Made by a program: the position numbers and the translations under genes
The notes under the pieces: generated by a model
What the model was told of the DNA's origin: nothing
Seen by the model: the letters and a program-made list of their open reading frames with translations, nothing else
The model's database searches: none
Part shown: in pieces, positions 54,450-63,920 of the stretch
Position numbering within the stretch: the stretch's first letter is position 1
Layout of the letters: every line of letters starts with the position of its first letter
NCBI GenBank assembly: GCA_000686145.1
Contig: JMMB01000007.1
Location: forward strand, 2,294,001-2,358,000
Length of the DNA: 64,000 nucleotides
Reading direction: 5' to 3'
Source of the DNA: Peptostreptococcaceae bacterium VA2
GTDB taxonomy: Bacteria > Bacillota > Clostridia > Peptostreptococcales > Peptostreptococcaceae

Positions 54450-55757
54450 TTATTTTCTTTCTTCTGCCCAAGTTTTTTGTGCATTTTTAACTAAATTTTC
54501 CCAAGTCATACTTCCATCTATATATTTTTGTATATCAGAACCAACTACAAGTTCTCCCCATCCACTTGGATATCCCATGAATACCCATGGCATAGTTTTT
54601 CCTTTATTAGCGTAATTTAATATATCTGCTGATAATGGATCTTTTGGTTTTAATTCATCACTTTCATAACCTTTAAATGCTGGTATAAATTTAAAGTCAT
54701 TTATTATCATTTTCTTACCTTCGTCAGAAGTGTATAACCAATTTAAGAAATCCTTAGCTGCATCTTTTTCTGCAGAACTTTTATCCTTATTTATAGACCA
54801 GTACATTGGAACTCCAACTGGAACAGAATCTTCTTTGACACCTTTAATTGGCATTGGTAATATTCCTGAATTAGTTGCTATATCTTTATTAACACCTTCT
54901 ATTCCACCATATGCCCAGTTACCCATTTGAGCCATAGCTACTTTTCCAGTTGAATATTTTTGTTCAATTTGCATAGCGTAATCAACACTATTTATAGATG
55001 GAACTTTTCCATCTGGCTTATATGCATATGTAGTTTGTAAATCTAATAAATCTTTTAATTCCTTGTTGTATTTAAAGTCTAATTTTTTAGCTTCATAAGC
55101 TTGCTTTCCACTTTCAAATTCATTAGCTAATGCTGTATTTAATAAATGAAGTCCTGTAACCCATTTTTCTTTTCCTGGAACTGCAAATACTGCTTCAAGA
55201 CCTAACTCATCTTTTTTAGAGTCTAGTGTTTTAACTGCTTTGTCTAAAGCATCATAGCTAGTTATAGTAGCTGGGTCTATCCCTGCTTTTTTAAATACTT
55301 CTTTATTATATATAAATCCATATCCTTCTTGATTAAATGGCATACCGAATATTCCTTTGTCATTTGTTACTGAACCTAAAGTTCCATCAAATGCATCTTT
55401 AACCCAAGGCTGGTCTGATAAATCTTCAACTTTAGCTTCCCAATCTTGAACATCTTGTGGTCCACCTATATTAAATATAGTAGGTTCTTGACCAGATTGG
55501 AATTTAGATCTTAGTGCTGCTCCGTAGTCATTTCCTCCACCCACAGTTTCTATGTTTATGTCTACATTAGGATTTTTTTCTTCATAAACTCCTGCTGCTT
55601 TTTCAAGTGCATCTTTTGCTTCTACTTTAAATTGGAAGATATCTACTTTTACTTTGTCTCCTTTTGCAGTATCTCCTCCTTTTGAACTACATCCAACAAC
55701 ACTACTTGCTACTAACATTGTTACTGTTACTAAGCTTAAAATTCTCTTTATTCCCAT
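54450..55757 (-). CDS. Maltose/maltodextrin-binding lipoprotein, MalE-like
   Basis: A 435-residue extracellular-binding protein of family 1 with a lipoprotein signal (lipobox VVGC near residue 23). Typical features include GIFGMPFNQEGYGFIYNKEVFKKAG, VAMAQMGNWAYGG and the C-terminal SPSGWGELV-like region. First gene of the operon; AGGAGG precedes the ATG, and the promoter with two operators is at 55781-55846. Confidence 0.9.
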   Translation of the reverse strand: MGIKRILSLVTVTMLVASSVVGCSSKGGDTAKGDKVKVDIFQFKVEAKDALEKAAGVYEEKNPNVDINIETVGGGNDYGAALRSKFQSGQEPTIFNIGGPQDVQDWEAKVEDLSDQPWVKDAFDGTLGSVTNDKGIFGMPFNQEGYGFIYNKEVFKKAGIDPATITSYDALDKAVKTLDSKKDELGLEAVFAVPGKEKWVTGLHLLNTALANEFESGKQAYEAKKLDFKYNKELKDLLDLQTTYAYKPDGKVPSINSVDYAMQIEQKYSTGKVAMAQMGNWAYGGIEGVNKDIATNSGILPMPIKGVKEDSVPVGVPMYWSINKDKSSAEKDAAKDFLNWLYTSDEGKKMIINDFKFIPAFKGYESDELKPKDPLSADILNYANKGKTMPWVFMGYPSGWGELVVGSDIQKYIDGSMTWENLVKNAQKTWAEERK

Positions 55758-55780
55758 AATATTGTCCTCCTAATATTTGA

Positions 55781-55846
55781 GCAATCGTTTGCATTGCTTT
55801 TATAGTTGAATTGTATCACATTATGTTTTTCTGTGCAACCGTTTTT
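55781..55846 (-). promoter_or_regulatory. malE promoter with two LacI-type operators
   Basis: The minus strand has TTGCAC (55833-55838) and TACAAT (55810-55815) with 17-bp spacing. One operator, GCAAACGATTGC (55781-55792), lies just after the start site, and a second, AAAAACGGTTGC (55835-55846), overlaps the -35. Both resemble the palindrome at 49832-49845, so the local LacI protein (or CcpA) likely controls the operon. Confidence 0.8.
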
Positions 55847-55923
55847 CTAAAGTTTATTTTTATAAATCAAAGTGAATTTTTTATCAATTTTAAATTACTA
55901 CATTACAAAAAAAGCAAAAAAAG

Positions 55924-55937
55924 AAGAGGTCTCCCTC
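55924..55937 (-). terminator. Terminator after degV
   Basis: AGAGG-TCTC-CCTCT, a short GC-containing stem followed on the minus strand by TCTTTTTTTGC. It sits directly beyond the degV stop. Confidence 0.6.
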
Positions 55938-55939
55938 TC

Positions 55940-56779
55940 TTATAATACACTTATTAAAATTGCTCCTTTTGAAGTATACGTTCCCATTACAGAACCAACT
56001 TCACTTATTGTAGTATCTTCAAAGCTATTATTTTCAAGCATCATTTCTTTAACTTTAAGTGCCTTTTCTAAACAATTAGAATGGCCTATTGCTAATACCT
56101 TTTTCTCACCCTTAGCTATTCTTGAACTAACACTTTCAACTACCTTTTTAAGGCAATTATTTTCTCCCCTAGCTTTATCAACTGGCTTAACTAATCCATC
56201 TACGACCTGAATTATCACCTTAAAGTTTAGGGCATTTATTAATTTACCAGCTATCGGATTTACTCTTCCACCTTTTATAGCATTTTCTAGTGTTTCAAGT
56301 GAACCAAAGAATACTAAGTTATGTTTTATACTTTCTATTATTTGTACTATCTCCCTTAATGATTTACCCTCTTTAGCCAACTGCGCTGCTTTTACAACCA
56401 AAAGACCATGACCAACAGAGCCACTTTGACTATCTATAACTTCAATTTCTTTTTTTTCATTCTCTTCTAAATACATATTTTTTGCAAGTATTGCAGTTGA
56501 ATAAGTTGCTGATAATCTTGATGTTATTGTAAAAACTAAAATTTCTTTTTCTTCACATTCATAACTTTTAGCAAACTTATCTGGCGAAGGACAAGATGTT
56601 TTTGGAAGTTCTTTAGATTCTCCCATTTTTTTATAGAAAATATCGTTATCCATTTCTCCATCAATGTATGTTTCATCTCCAAATGATACATTTAATCCTA
56701 CTACTCCAATGTTATATTTTTCTATTATATCTTTATTTAAATCACACGAACTGTCTGTTATTATCTTTATTTTACTCAT
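55940..56779 (-). CDS. DegV-family fatty-acid-binding protein
   Basis: A 279-residue protein with the DegV pattern: N-terminal KIITDSSCDLNKDI, KTSCPSPDKF, TITSRLSATYSTA and GGRVNPIAGKLINALNFKVII. Family members (FakB) bind a fatty acid for phosphorylation by FakA; no fakA is in the window. A divergent TetR gene and an operator-like palindrome at its promoter suggest local control. Confidence 0.88.
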   Translation of the reverse strand: MSKIKIITDSSCDLNKDIIEKYNIGVVGLNVSFGDETYIDGEMDNDIFYKKMGESKELPKTSCPSPDKFAKSYECEEKEILVFTITSRLSATYSTAILAKNMYLEENEKKEIEVIDSQSGSVGHGLLVVKAAQLAKEGKSLREIVQIIESIKHNLVFFGSLETLENAIKGGRVNPIAGKLINALNFKVIIQVVDGLVKPVDKARGENNCLKKVVESVSSRIAKGEKKVLAIGHSNCLEKALKVKEMMLENNSFEDTTISEVGSVMGTYTSKGAILISVL

Positions 56780-56849
56780 ATTTTTCCCTCACTTTATACA
56801 TATGAATTTTTTATCTATTTATTATTAACTATTTGCATTTTTATCAATC

Positions 56850-56903
56850 AGTCAGTCGACCGACTTATACGTTTATTGTACCTTCAGTTATTTAAAAAGT
56901 CAA
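56850..56903 (-). promoter_or_regulatory. degV promoter with TetR-type operator
   Basis: Minus strand TTGACT (56898-56903) and TACAAT (56875-56880), 17-bp spacing, a strong sigma-A promoter. The near-palindrome AGTCAGTCGACCGACT (56850-56865; 14 of 16 positions symmetric) covers the region just after the start site and is unusually GC-rich for this DNA. Confidence 0.75.
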
Positions 56904-57035
56904 CAATTAAAAAACCGTTAACAGTAAGTATATTAAACATTCTTTGGTACAAAACTTAGCTTTATTGACAATAATTTTTTATAAGTTTATAATTAATTTA
57001 TTAAAATGGGAATTGTATGCAGAAAGGTTGATTTT

Positions 57036-57584
57036 ATGAAACCAAGTGGTATGAAAGAAAATATTTTATTAACTGCTACACAGTTAATAACAAAAAATGG
57101 TATTAAAAATACTAGTTTAGCAGATATTGCAAAAGCTGTAGATATAAGTAAAGGTACTCTTTATTATCACTATTCTTCAAAGGATGATTTAATATGTGAC
57201 ATTGCTAATATGCATTTAGAAATCATCACTAATACTGTTTTAGATTGTGTTCAAGGTGTTGAATCTGAAAATTCAAAAGATCAAATGATAAATCTTATAC
57301 TAAAAAATATATCTTCTATTGAAGATCGTGGCCGCGTACATATGTATATTCTTTGTGAAGCAATAACTGGAAACGATACTTTAAAGGAGCAAATAAAAAT
57401 CAAATACGTTGAATGGCGAGAAACTCTTAAAAATGAGATTTTAAAAAGTGGAACAAAAGATTCAGAATCACTTTCATTTTTATTAGTATCTATTGTAGAT
57501 GGGTTAGTTGTTCAGGGTTTATTTAAAACGGAAAAAATACCATTTGAGAATATTGCTAATTTTTTAGTTAACCACTGGTGTTAA
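57036..57584 (+). CDS. TetR-family regulator
   Basis: A 182-residue regulator with the helix-turn-helix TSLADIAKAVDISKGTLYYHY (about 25-50) and a helical ligand domain. The frame opens at 57006, but the ATG at 57036 (MKPSGMKEN) follows AAAGGTTG and is preferred. It is divergent from degV and probably binds 56850-56865; fatty acid or acyl-CoA would be a natural ligand but is not shown. Confidence 0.85.
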   Translation: MKPSGMKENILLTATQLITKNGIKNTSLADIAKAVDISKGTLYYHYSSKDDLICDIANMHLEIITNTVLDCVQGVESENSKDQMINLILKNISSIEDRGRVHMYILCEAITGNDTLKEQIKIKYVEWRETLKNEILKSGTKDSESLSFLLVSIVDGLVVQGLFKTEKIPFENIANFLVNHWC

Positions 57585-57592
57585 TTTTAAAC

Positions 57593-57628
57593 AGCCATCA
57601 AACTATTTTGTAAATTAGTCTGATGGCT
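57593..57628. terminator. Bidirectional terminator between tetR and the kinase gene
   Basis: AGCCATCA / TGATGGCT stem with a 20-nt loop (partly extended pairing), between convergent genes. Confidence 0.7.
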
Positions 57629-57638
57629 ATTTCTTAAT

Positions 57639-59054
57639 TTATAAAATTATTTCAATTACTGTACCTTTTCCAATTTCGCTACTTATATTTATCTCACCAT
57701 AATGTGCACTTACAATTTCTTTTGCTATAGCCATTCCAAGCCCTGAGCCTTTATGAGCTTCACCCGTATTAGTGCCCCTATAGTATCTTTCAAATATGTG
57801 CTTTAGCTCAGCTTCACTTATACCTTCTCCATTATCAAAAATTAGTATATGCACTTTTTCTTTTTGAAAAACGCTAACAGATATGCTTGTTTTTTCGCTA
57901 TTATGAACCAATGCATTATATATAAGATTATTTATCACTCTTCTTATAAGAGTTTTATCTATATTGACCATTATAGATGGCTTACTTTCCTTAAATTCTA
58001 TATCTCTTTCACTATATTTAGTATCATTAAATATATCTATAACGCAATCTTTCACTATATTTACAATATTAGCTTCTTCTTTATTGATTGATGATCTGTT
58101 ATTTTTCAATTTCATTGTTAAATTTAAATCATCTACTAATTCTTTTATATAATCAGCTTTTTTGTTAATTATACTAGCATAATCTTTTATCTCTTCTGAT
58201 GAGAAATCATAATCCTCTTCTAAAACTTCTGCATATCCTTTTATAGAAGATAGTGGTGTTTTTATATCATGAGAAATATTTGCAATCCAATCTTCTCTCA
58301 TTTTTTCTACTTTTTTTCTTTCCACCTCATTATTTTTTAATCTATCAGATAAATTATTTAGTTTACCAAATACCTTAGCGTATATTCCATTTTCTTTATA
58401 ATAAACATCATAATTACCACTAGATAAATCATCAACTCCGCTTATAATTTTTTTAACTGGTTTTGTAAGTCCCTTACTAAATATATATCCAAATATAATA
58501 GCTACAATAAAGTCCATAGCAATTATAGTAATGATAGCGTATTTTATAAAGTTTTTCATAACATCGGTTTCTGTTATAAATATAAACTTTTGTAACGCCC
58601 TCATAGGAAATCCTATTAAATAGGTATAATTATTATTATCTAAAGTTTTATCTCCTACTAATATTTGAGAACCACCTCCAAAGCCACTAGCATATTTATA
58701 ACCATTTATAAGTTCTATTGGGGTGTGCTTTTCTTTAATATCGTTTGGCTTATTATAACTATATACTTCTTTGGAATTTTCATCTAAAATCTGTATCCAC
58801 AACTTATTTTTGTCTAAATATTCTTTTCCTTTATTCTGTATTTGTAAATCTTTATTTTCATCAATTTGTATATATTGTTTAAACTCTCTCACATAATATT
58901 CAGCAACATAATTTCCACCGTACTCGTTCTGTGCGCTAATGCTATTATTAAACATCAAAGCAAATACTACTACTATATTTAATATAACTACTAAAGTCGC
59001 TACTATAGCTATACTTAAAACATATCTTAAGGTTAATTTCCACTTCATCGTCAT
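57639..59054 (-). CDS. Sensor histidine kinase of the ABC-2 exporter module
   Basis: A 471-residue kinase: helices at about 10-32 and 165-187, a 130-residue external sensor, HAMP, His box WIANISHDIKTPLSSIKGY and ATPase motifs (NLIYNALVH, DNGEGI, GSGLGMAIAKEI). It begins two bases after the regulator stop, with GGATGAG as ribosome site. It lies downstream of the ABC genes on the same strand. Confidence 0.88.
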   Translation of the reverse strand: MTMKWKLTLRYVLSIAIVATLVVILNIVVVFALMFNNSISAQNEYGGNYVAEYYVREFKQYIQIDENKDLQIQNKGKEYLDKNKLWIQILDENSKEVYSYNKPNDIKEKHTPIELINGYKYASGFGGGSQILVGDKTLDNNNYTYLIGFPMRALQKFIFITETDVMKNFIKYAIITIIAMDFIVAIIFGYIFSKGLTKPVKKIISGVDDLSSGNYDVYYKENGIYAKVFGKLNNLSDRLKNNEVERKKVEKMREDWIANISHDIKTPLSSIKGYAEVLEEDYDFSSEEIKDYASIINKKADYIKELVDDLNLTMKLKNNRSSINKEEANIVNIVKDCVIDIFNDTKYSERDIEFKESKPSIMVNIDKTLIRRVINNLIYNALVHNSEKTSISVSVFQKEKVHILIFDNGEGISEAELKHIFERYYRGTNTGEAHKGSGLGMAIAKEIVSAHYGEINISSEIGKGTVIEIIL

Positions 59055-59056
59055 AA

Positions 59057-59779
59057 TTACTCATCCTTAAATATTAATTTATAACCTAATCCTTTTACAT
59101 TTACAATATATTTAGGCTTAGACGGATTTTCTTCTATTTTTTCTCTAAGCCTTCTTATATGAACCATTATAGTATTGTCAAAACCTATAAAATCCTCTCC
59201 CCAAACTTCATCACAAAATTTTTCTTTACTTATTATTTGATTTTTATGTTTCATCATATATAAAAACATTTTGTATTCCTTTGGTTTTAAATCTATTATT
59301 ATTCCATTTTTTCTTACTTCAATTTTTTCTTCATCTATTTCAAAAGGTCCAAATTTTATTTTAGTTTCTTGATTTTCTTTATTGATATCGTTTACCATCA
59401 TATTTCTTCTAAGTTGAATTTTAACTCTTAAAGCAACTTCTCTTGGACTAAATGGCTTTGTTATATAATCATCCCCACCTATAGCAAGCCCCATTAATCG
59501 ATCTAACTCCTCGCCCTTTGCTGACAAAAATAATATTGGTATATTAGAAGTTTTTCTTATTGTCTTACATATATCATAACCTTCCATATCAGGTAGCATT
59601 ACATCAAGTATTGCCAATTCAGGATTTTCCTCTTTAAATAGCTCTATTGCCATTTTTCCAGTTTCAGCAGTATATATATTTTCAAATCCTTCTTTTTTTA
59701 ATACCATTTTTAATAAATCTAAAATCTCAACTTCATCATCTACTATAAGTATTTTACTTTTTTTTATGTTAACGTTCAT
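59057..59779 (-). CDS. OmpR/PhoB-family response regulator
   Basis: A 240-residue regulator: acceptor Asp in LAILDVMLPDMEG, FLSA, ITKPFS, and a winged-helix end VNVKGLGYKLIF. The frame is open to 59857, but the ATG at 59779 has GGGAGGATATT directly upstream and matches receiver-domain length. It likely controls the ABC genes upstream, perhaps through the repeat at 62702-62723. Confidence 0.92.
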   Translation of the reverse strand: MNVNIKKSKILIVDDEVEILDLLKMVLKKEGFENIYTAETGKMAIELFKEENPELAILDVMLPDMEGYDICKTIRKTSNIPILFLSAKGEELDRLMGLAIGGDDYITKPFSPREVALRVKIQLRRNMMVNDINKENQETKIKFGPFEIDEEKIEVRKNGIIIDLKPKEYKMFLYMMKHKNQIISKEKFCDEVWGEDFIGFDNTIMVHIRRLREKIEENPSKPKYIVNVKGLGYKLIFKDE

Positions 59780-59931
59780 AATATCCTCCCATTTATTATC
59801 TTTACAACTTAGTATACCAAAAAAGGCTATTTCAAAATTTAATAATTTTATAATCAAGTTTAGAGAAGAACTTATTTTTAGTTCAATAACTAAATTACAT
59901 AAAAACTATATTTTAAAATACCCTATTTATA

Positions 59932-60693
59932 TTATCTTTCTTTTAAAAACACTTTCTTAGTTAAATTATAAAATATTACTAACCCTAATACTACGACAAC
60001 GCCAAATACTATCCATGAACTTATAGGAGCTTTATATCTTATAAGTTGTTGACTATACATCCCCCATAAAGGTGTGTTCGTAAATACATATGCATTTTTA
60101 ACCCAATTTTCTAATAAATATGCACTACCCATTAAGAGACCACCAAATATAAATGGTATTGCAGCTCCCTTGCTTATAGATGATAAAAACAATCCTAAAC
60201 CTGCAAATAAGAATGAACCTAATATTATAGTTAAGCTAATTATTAATAACATTTGTAATACACTTATATCTACTCCACTATTTCCAAAATACCATAAACT
60301 CTTTAATTTTAAATTTAGTCCTTCAAATTTAAATTTCATCATAGCTTTTCCTACCATTAAAAATAAAATTGATAAATTTATTATACTAGCAGATATACCA
60401 TTAGCTATAAACTTTCCTAAAACCAATTGTTTTTTCCCATTTTTACTAGCCCTTATAAGGCCATCCATATTAGAATTATATTCTAACACAAAGCTTCCTG
60501 CAAACATGCTAAACATAGCAAGTCCCATTATCGGTGCTAATCCATAATATTTAGAAAATACGTCTGCATAAACATCATTTAAACTAAACGTAGTACGTAT
60601 TGAACTATATGCTAAAAATAATCCTAATGCCCAAAGTATAAATACTCCTGGCTTAAAGCTTTTCTTAATTTCCCATTTTATAACTGAAAACAT
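59932..60693 (-). CDS. ABC-2 type exporter permease
   Basis: A 253-residue protein with six helices in the ABC-2 arrangement (first near 16-35, then 55-75, 105-125, 140-170, 180-200 and 228-247). It follows the ATPase gene by two bases. Not further recognised; by context part of an antimicrobial-peptide or lantibiotic-type exporter. The 150-bp gap to the regulator gene holds no clear feature beyond AT-rich sequence. Confidence 0.8.
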   Translation of the reverse strand: MFSVIKWEIKKSFKPGVFILWALGLFLAYSSIRTTFSLNDVYADVFSKYYGLAPIMGLAMFSMFAGSFVLEYNSNMDGLIRASKNGKKQLVLGKFIANGISASIINLSILFLMVGKAMMKFKFEGLNLKLKSLWYFGNSGVDISVLQMLLIISLTIILGSFLFAGLGLFLSSISKGAAIPFIFGGLLMGSAYLLENWVKNAYVFTNTPLWGMYSQQLIRYKAPISSWIVFGVVVVLGLVIFYNLTKKVFLKER

Positions 60694-60695
60694 GA

Positions 60696-61583
60696 TTATA
60701 CCTCCCTCGCATCTTCTAAGTCAAAGTAAAACATATATACATCTTCAAATCTTTGCTTTGTTATCTCTATATTTTCATAATTTGGTTTATTTTCACTTAT
60801 AAATCTTATGCTTTTGTCTTCTATCCCTCTATTTATGTTTACTACTTTATATTTTTTTTGTATTTCATTTACAATACTTTCATCAGTTGTAGTTACTGTA
60901 TATACTTTACCAGCCATATCTTCAAGTATTTGTTTGTGTGTCCCTTGAAGTAAAACTTTACCGTCCTTTATCATTATAGTTTCTTTTGCAACAGATTCTA
61001 TATCAGATATTATATGTGTTGAAAGTATAACTATAGTGTCTTTACCTATTTGAGATAAAAGGTTTCTAAATCTAGTTCTTTCCTGTGGGTCAAGCCCTGC
61101 TGTTGGTTCATCTAGTATAAGAACTTTTGGATTATTTAAAAGAGCTTGGGCTATACCAACTCTTCTTTTCATACCTCCTGAAAATTTTGAAACTAGTTTG
61201 TTTGAAACTTCAGATAACCCAACTAACTTTAAAAGTTCATCAACTCTTTTTTTACTTGTATTTTTGTCCATTCCCTTAAGAGCTGCCATGTACATTAAGA
61301 AATCCTTAGCTTTAAAGTTTTTGTACGCATCAAAGTCTTGTGGAAGATATCCAACTAACTCCCTATAATTTTCATCTAAACTTTCTATATCTTTATTGTT
61401 ATATAATATTTTTCCACTTGAAGGCTTTGTTATGGTTGCCATTTGCTTCATTAAAGTTGACTTACCTGCACCATTTGGGCCTAAAAGTCCATATACACCA
61501 CTTTCTAATTTTAAGTCTATATTTTCATTAGCATTTTTATGCTTATATGTTTTAGTTACATTTTTTAATTCTAATACATTCAT
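60696..61583 (-). CDS. ABC exporter ATP-binding protein
   Basis: A 295-residue ATPase: Walker A GLLGPNGAGKSTL, Q-loop YLPQDFD, signature KFSGGMKRRVGIAQAL, Walker B VLILDEPTAGLD, switch His in STHIISD, plus a ~75-residue C-terminal extension. AGGAGG precedes the ATG. It powers the two ABC-2 permeases that flank it. Confidence 0.92.
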   Translation of the reverse strand: MNVLELKNVTKTYKHKNANENIDLKLESGVYGLLGPNGAGKSTLMKQMATITKPSSGKILYNNKDIESLDENYRELVGYLPQDFDAYKNFKAKDFLMYMAALKGMDKNTSKKRVDELLKLVGLSEVSNKLVSKFSGGMKRRVGIAQALLNNPKVLILDEPTAGLDPQERTRFRNLLSQIGKDTIVILSTHIISDIESVAKETIMIKDGKVLLQGTHKQILEDMAGKVYTVTTTDESIVNEIQKKYKVVNINRGIEDKSIRFISENKPNYENIEITKQRFEDVYMFYFDLEDAREV

Positions 61584-61623
61584 TTTTATTTCCTCCTAAT
61601 AGTCCTTTATATAAATTTTTATT

Positions 61624-62634
61624 TTATTTAGTTAAAACTTTTTTAATACAATAAATATTTCCTAGTACTGAAACTAAGATTATTGCTACATACCCGCTTA
61701 TACATAAACTGGATATGTCAAATGACTTTGATAAAATATTTATAGTTACATTATAAAACCCACTAATTTTACTCATTCCTATCATTACATCTACATAATT
61801 TCCTAAACTTACTAAAGTTAATACTGTACTTGGTAAAAACTTAAACATTGTTAGTATTTTTCCAATAGCTATAAAGCCAACAGACAGCCCTATAGATTTA
61901 ACTGAGTTATTACTTACGAATGAACATAATAGGGATACAATTGATATTCCAGTTAACATTAATGTAGATGTTATCATTTTGCTTATAACATACTGGTTTA
62001 TTGTCATGTTTTTAATTAACATTGCTACATCAGATATTCTATAAGCTTGTAAACTTCCATTTAAAGGCTGACCATATTGAATATAGGTTATTAAAGATGT
62101 ACCTCCAATATATATACCATATAGTACTATAGGTAGAAATATTGCTATTGCTAACTTTGAATATAGTACTTTTTCTTTGTTTTTAGACGATAAGATAATA
62201 CTTGAAACATTAGATAATTGCTCTTCTATATATAAATTTGAAGATATCATAACAATTATTATTGTCATTATAACAATGGACAGACCAAAATCTATTCTAT
62301 GAGATAAGACCTTATAAAAATTAACATCCTGGTATTTAACCCCATTATCTAATTTAAGTTTTTCCTTTGACATATCACTTACTTCTTTATCAAGTGATAT
62401 GGATTTAGACAAACTACTTATCTCTTCTACCTTACTTTTTAATTTTTCATTTGCAATTACTTCTTTACTTCTTTGATCTACGAAATATTCATTTTTACTT
62501 TCATTAAAATATTCATTTTGTGTTTCTAGCATTGGCTTCATAAAACTTATTTGTAAAAATAGTATTATCATTAAAACTAGTGCTATTATATTACTTTTAT
62601 CTTTTGTTATTTTTTTTAGTTCCCATTTAAGCAT
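61624..62634 (-). CDS. ABC exporter membrane subunit
   Basis: A 336-residue membrane protein: helix at 13-31, an external segment of about 85 residues, then five helices from about 115 to 333. It is the first gene of the module, transcribed ahead of ATPase, second permease, regulator and kinase. Ribosome site AAAGGAGAATAAAA. Substrate unknown. Confidence 0.8.
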   Translation of the reverse strand: MLKWELKKITKDKSNIIALVLMIILFLQISFMKPMLETQNEYFNESKNEYFVDQRSKEVIANEKLKSKVEEISSLSKSISLDKEVSDMSKEKLKLDNGVKYQDVNFYKVLSHRIDFGLSIVIMTIIIVMISSNLYIEEQLSNVSSIILSSKNKEKVLYSKLAIAIFLPIVLYGIYIGGTSLITYIQYGQPLNGSLQAYRISDVAMLIKNMTINQYVISKMITSTLMLTGISIVSLLCSFVSNNSVKSIGLSVGFIAIGKILTMFKFLPSTVLTLVSLGNYVDVMIGMSKISGFYNVTINILSKSFDISSLCISGYVAIILVSVLGNIYCIKKVLTK

Positions 62635-62701
62635 TTTTTATTCTCCTTTCTCTTTATCATGGTATTAGTATATAACTTCAAGTTTAACTGATTATAAACT
62701 T

Positions 62702-62723
62702 AACCTTAAATAAACCTTAAATA
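62702..62723 (-). promoter_or_regulatory. Tandem 11-bp direct repeat before the exporter operon
   Basis: AACCTTAAATA occurs twice back to back, and an ACTTAACC half-copy lies just to the left. Direct repeats at 11-bp period are the usual binding pattern of OmpR-family regulators, so autoregulation by the regulator at 59057-59779 is plausible. Confidence 0.45.
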
Positions 62724-62734
62724 AAAAAAATTAT

Positions 62735-62768
62735 AAAAACCTGTAGATAAGTTAATCTACAGGTTTTT
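62735..62768. terminator. Terminator after uvsE
   Basis: AAAAACCTGTAGAT and its complement, a 14-bp perfect stem with a 6-nt loop, overlapping the end of the uvsE stop codon and flanked by A and T runs. Confidence 0.88.
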
Positions 62769-63727
62769 TATATTTCTATTGTACTTTCATCTATATATCT
62801 AAAATCTTTTCTTTTCTGTTTTAAATCATTAACAAGTTTTATTAACGTTAAATCTTTTTGCTTTGCTTCTATCATAACATCAAAATCTTTATCTACATTT
62901 TGTTTAGCAAACTCTAAAAATTCTATAAATGCATCTGCATCTATATAATCTGAATGTTTTCTATCATTTTCAAATTCCCTAGGACTAGAAAAATGTATTT
63001 TAGGAGGCAAACTTTCATTTTTCCATGTATCAAAAATTCTCCCTAATAAATCTTTTAAATGCTCACCTTCATTATTACAATTATAATGATGAACATCTAA
63101 AACCATCGGCAAATTAGTTTTCTCACATATTTCTAACACATCTTTAGCTGTAAAGCTTTTATCATCATTTTCAAGTATTAATCTATTTTTAATACGACTT
63201 GGAAACTTTTCTAGGTTATCTATAAATCTTTTTATAGATTGTTCTTTCCCACCTCTAGCACCGCCAATATGAATTACCATCTTTCCATCTTCATAATTTA
63301 TATCTTCAAATATATCAACTTGAATATTTAAGTTTCTTATAGTGTTTTTGACTACATTTTCCTTATCACTATTTATTACATTAAACTGATCAGGATGAGC
63401 ATCTATCCTAATATTGTTTTCTTTTATTATTTTACCAATATACTTAAAATCATCTTTAAAATATTTTCTAAAATCCCACATTACATCTGGATGTGTAGCT
63501 AATGGTATTAAATTTGATGTTAATCTATAAAAGTGTAAATTATTTTCAATATTATAGTTTAATATATGCTCTAATGCTTTTATATTTGAATACGTTACTT
63601 GTTTTAATTTTTTTAATCTTTCTTCTTCACTATTTATATTTATGTATCTTTTAAAAGTTACTGTACTTGATGAAGTTATTTTTTCTAAATTTAATGCTAT
63701 TGCTACATATCCTAGTCTTACTTTCAT
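62768..63727 (-). CDS. uvsE: UV damage endonuclease, UvdE family
   Basis: A 319-residue TIM-barrel enzyme: start VRLGYVAIALNLE, NLIPLATHPDVMWDF, RIDAHPDQFNVINS, MVIHIGGARGGKE, LILENDDKSFTAKDV, LPMVLDVHHYNCN and VMIEAKQKDL hold the His/Glu/Asp metal ligands. It nicks DNA 5' of UV photoproducts in an alternative excision pathway, and its clostridial members are linked to spore and UV tolerance. AGGAGAAAATAAA precedes the ATG. Confidence 0.92.
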   Translation of the reverse strand: MKVRLGYVAIALNLEKITSSSTVTFKRYININSEEERLKKLKQVTYSNIKALEHILNYNIENNLHFYRLTSNLIPLATHPDVMWDFRKYFKDDFKYIGKIIKENNIRIDAHPDQFNVINSDKENVVKNTIRNLNIQVDIFEDINYEDGKMVIHIGGARGGKEQSIKRFIDNLEKFPSRIKNRLILENDDKSFTAKDVLEICEKTNLPMVLDVHHYNCNNEGEHLKDLLGRIFDTWKNESLPPKIHFSSPREFENDRKHSDYIDADAFIEFLEFAKQNVDKDFDVMIEAKQKDLTLIKLVNDLKQKRKDFRYIDESTIEI

Positions 63728-63920
63728 TTTATTTTCTCCTTAATATTTTATAATCATATTTTTACTTTTATTAAGCTTTGCTATTCTTTAATTATTTAAT
63801 TACATTTAAATATAATTTTGTGCTTAATATTTTTATTTATATAATATTTAATATTAACTTTTCATATATATGAACATGCTTGTTTTTAAGTATTTACTTT
63901 AACTTACGGGAGAGGACTTT

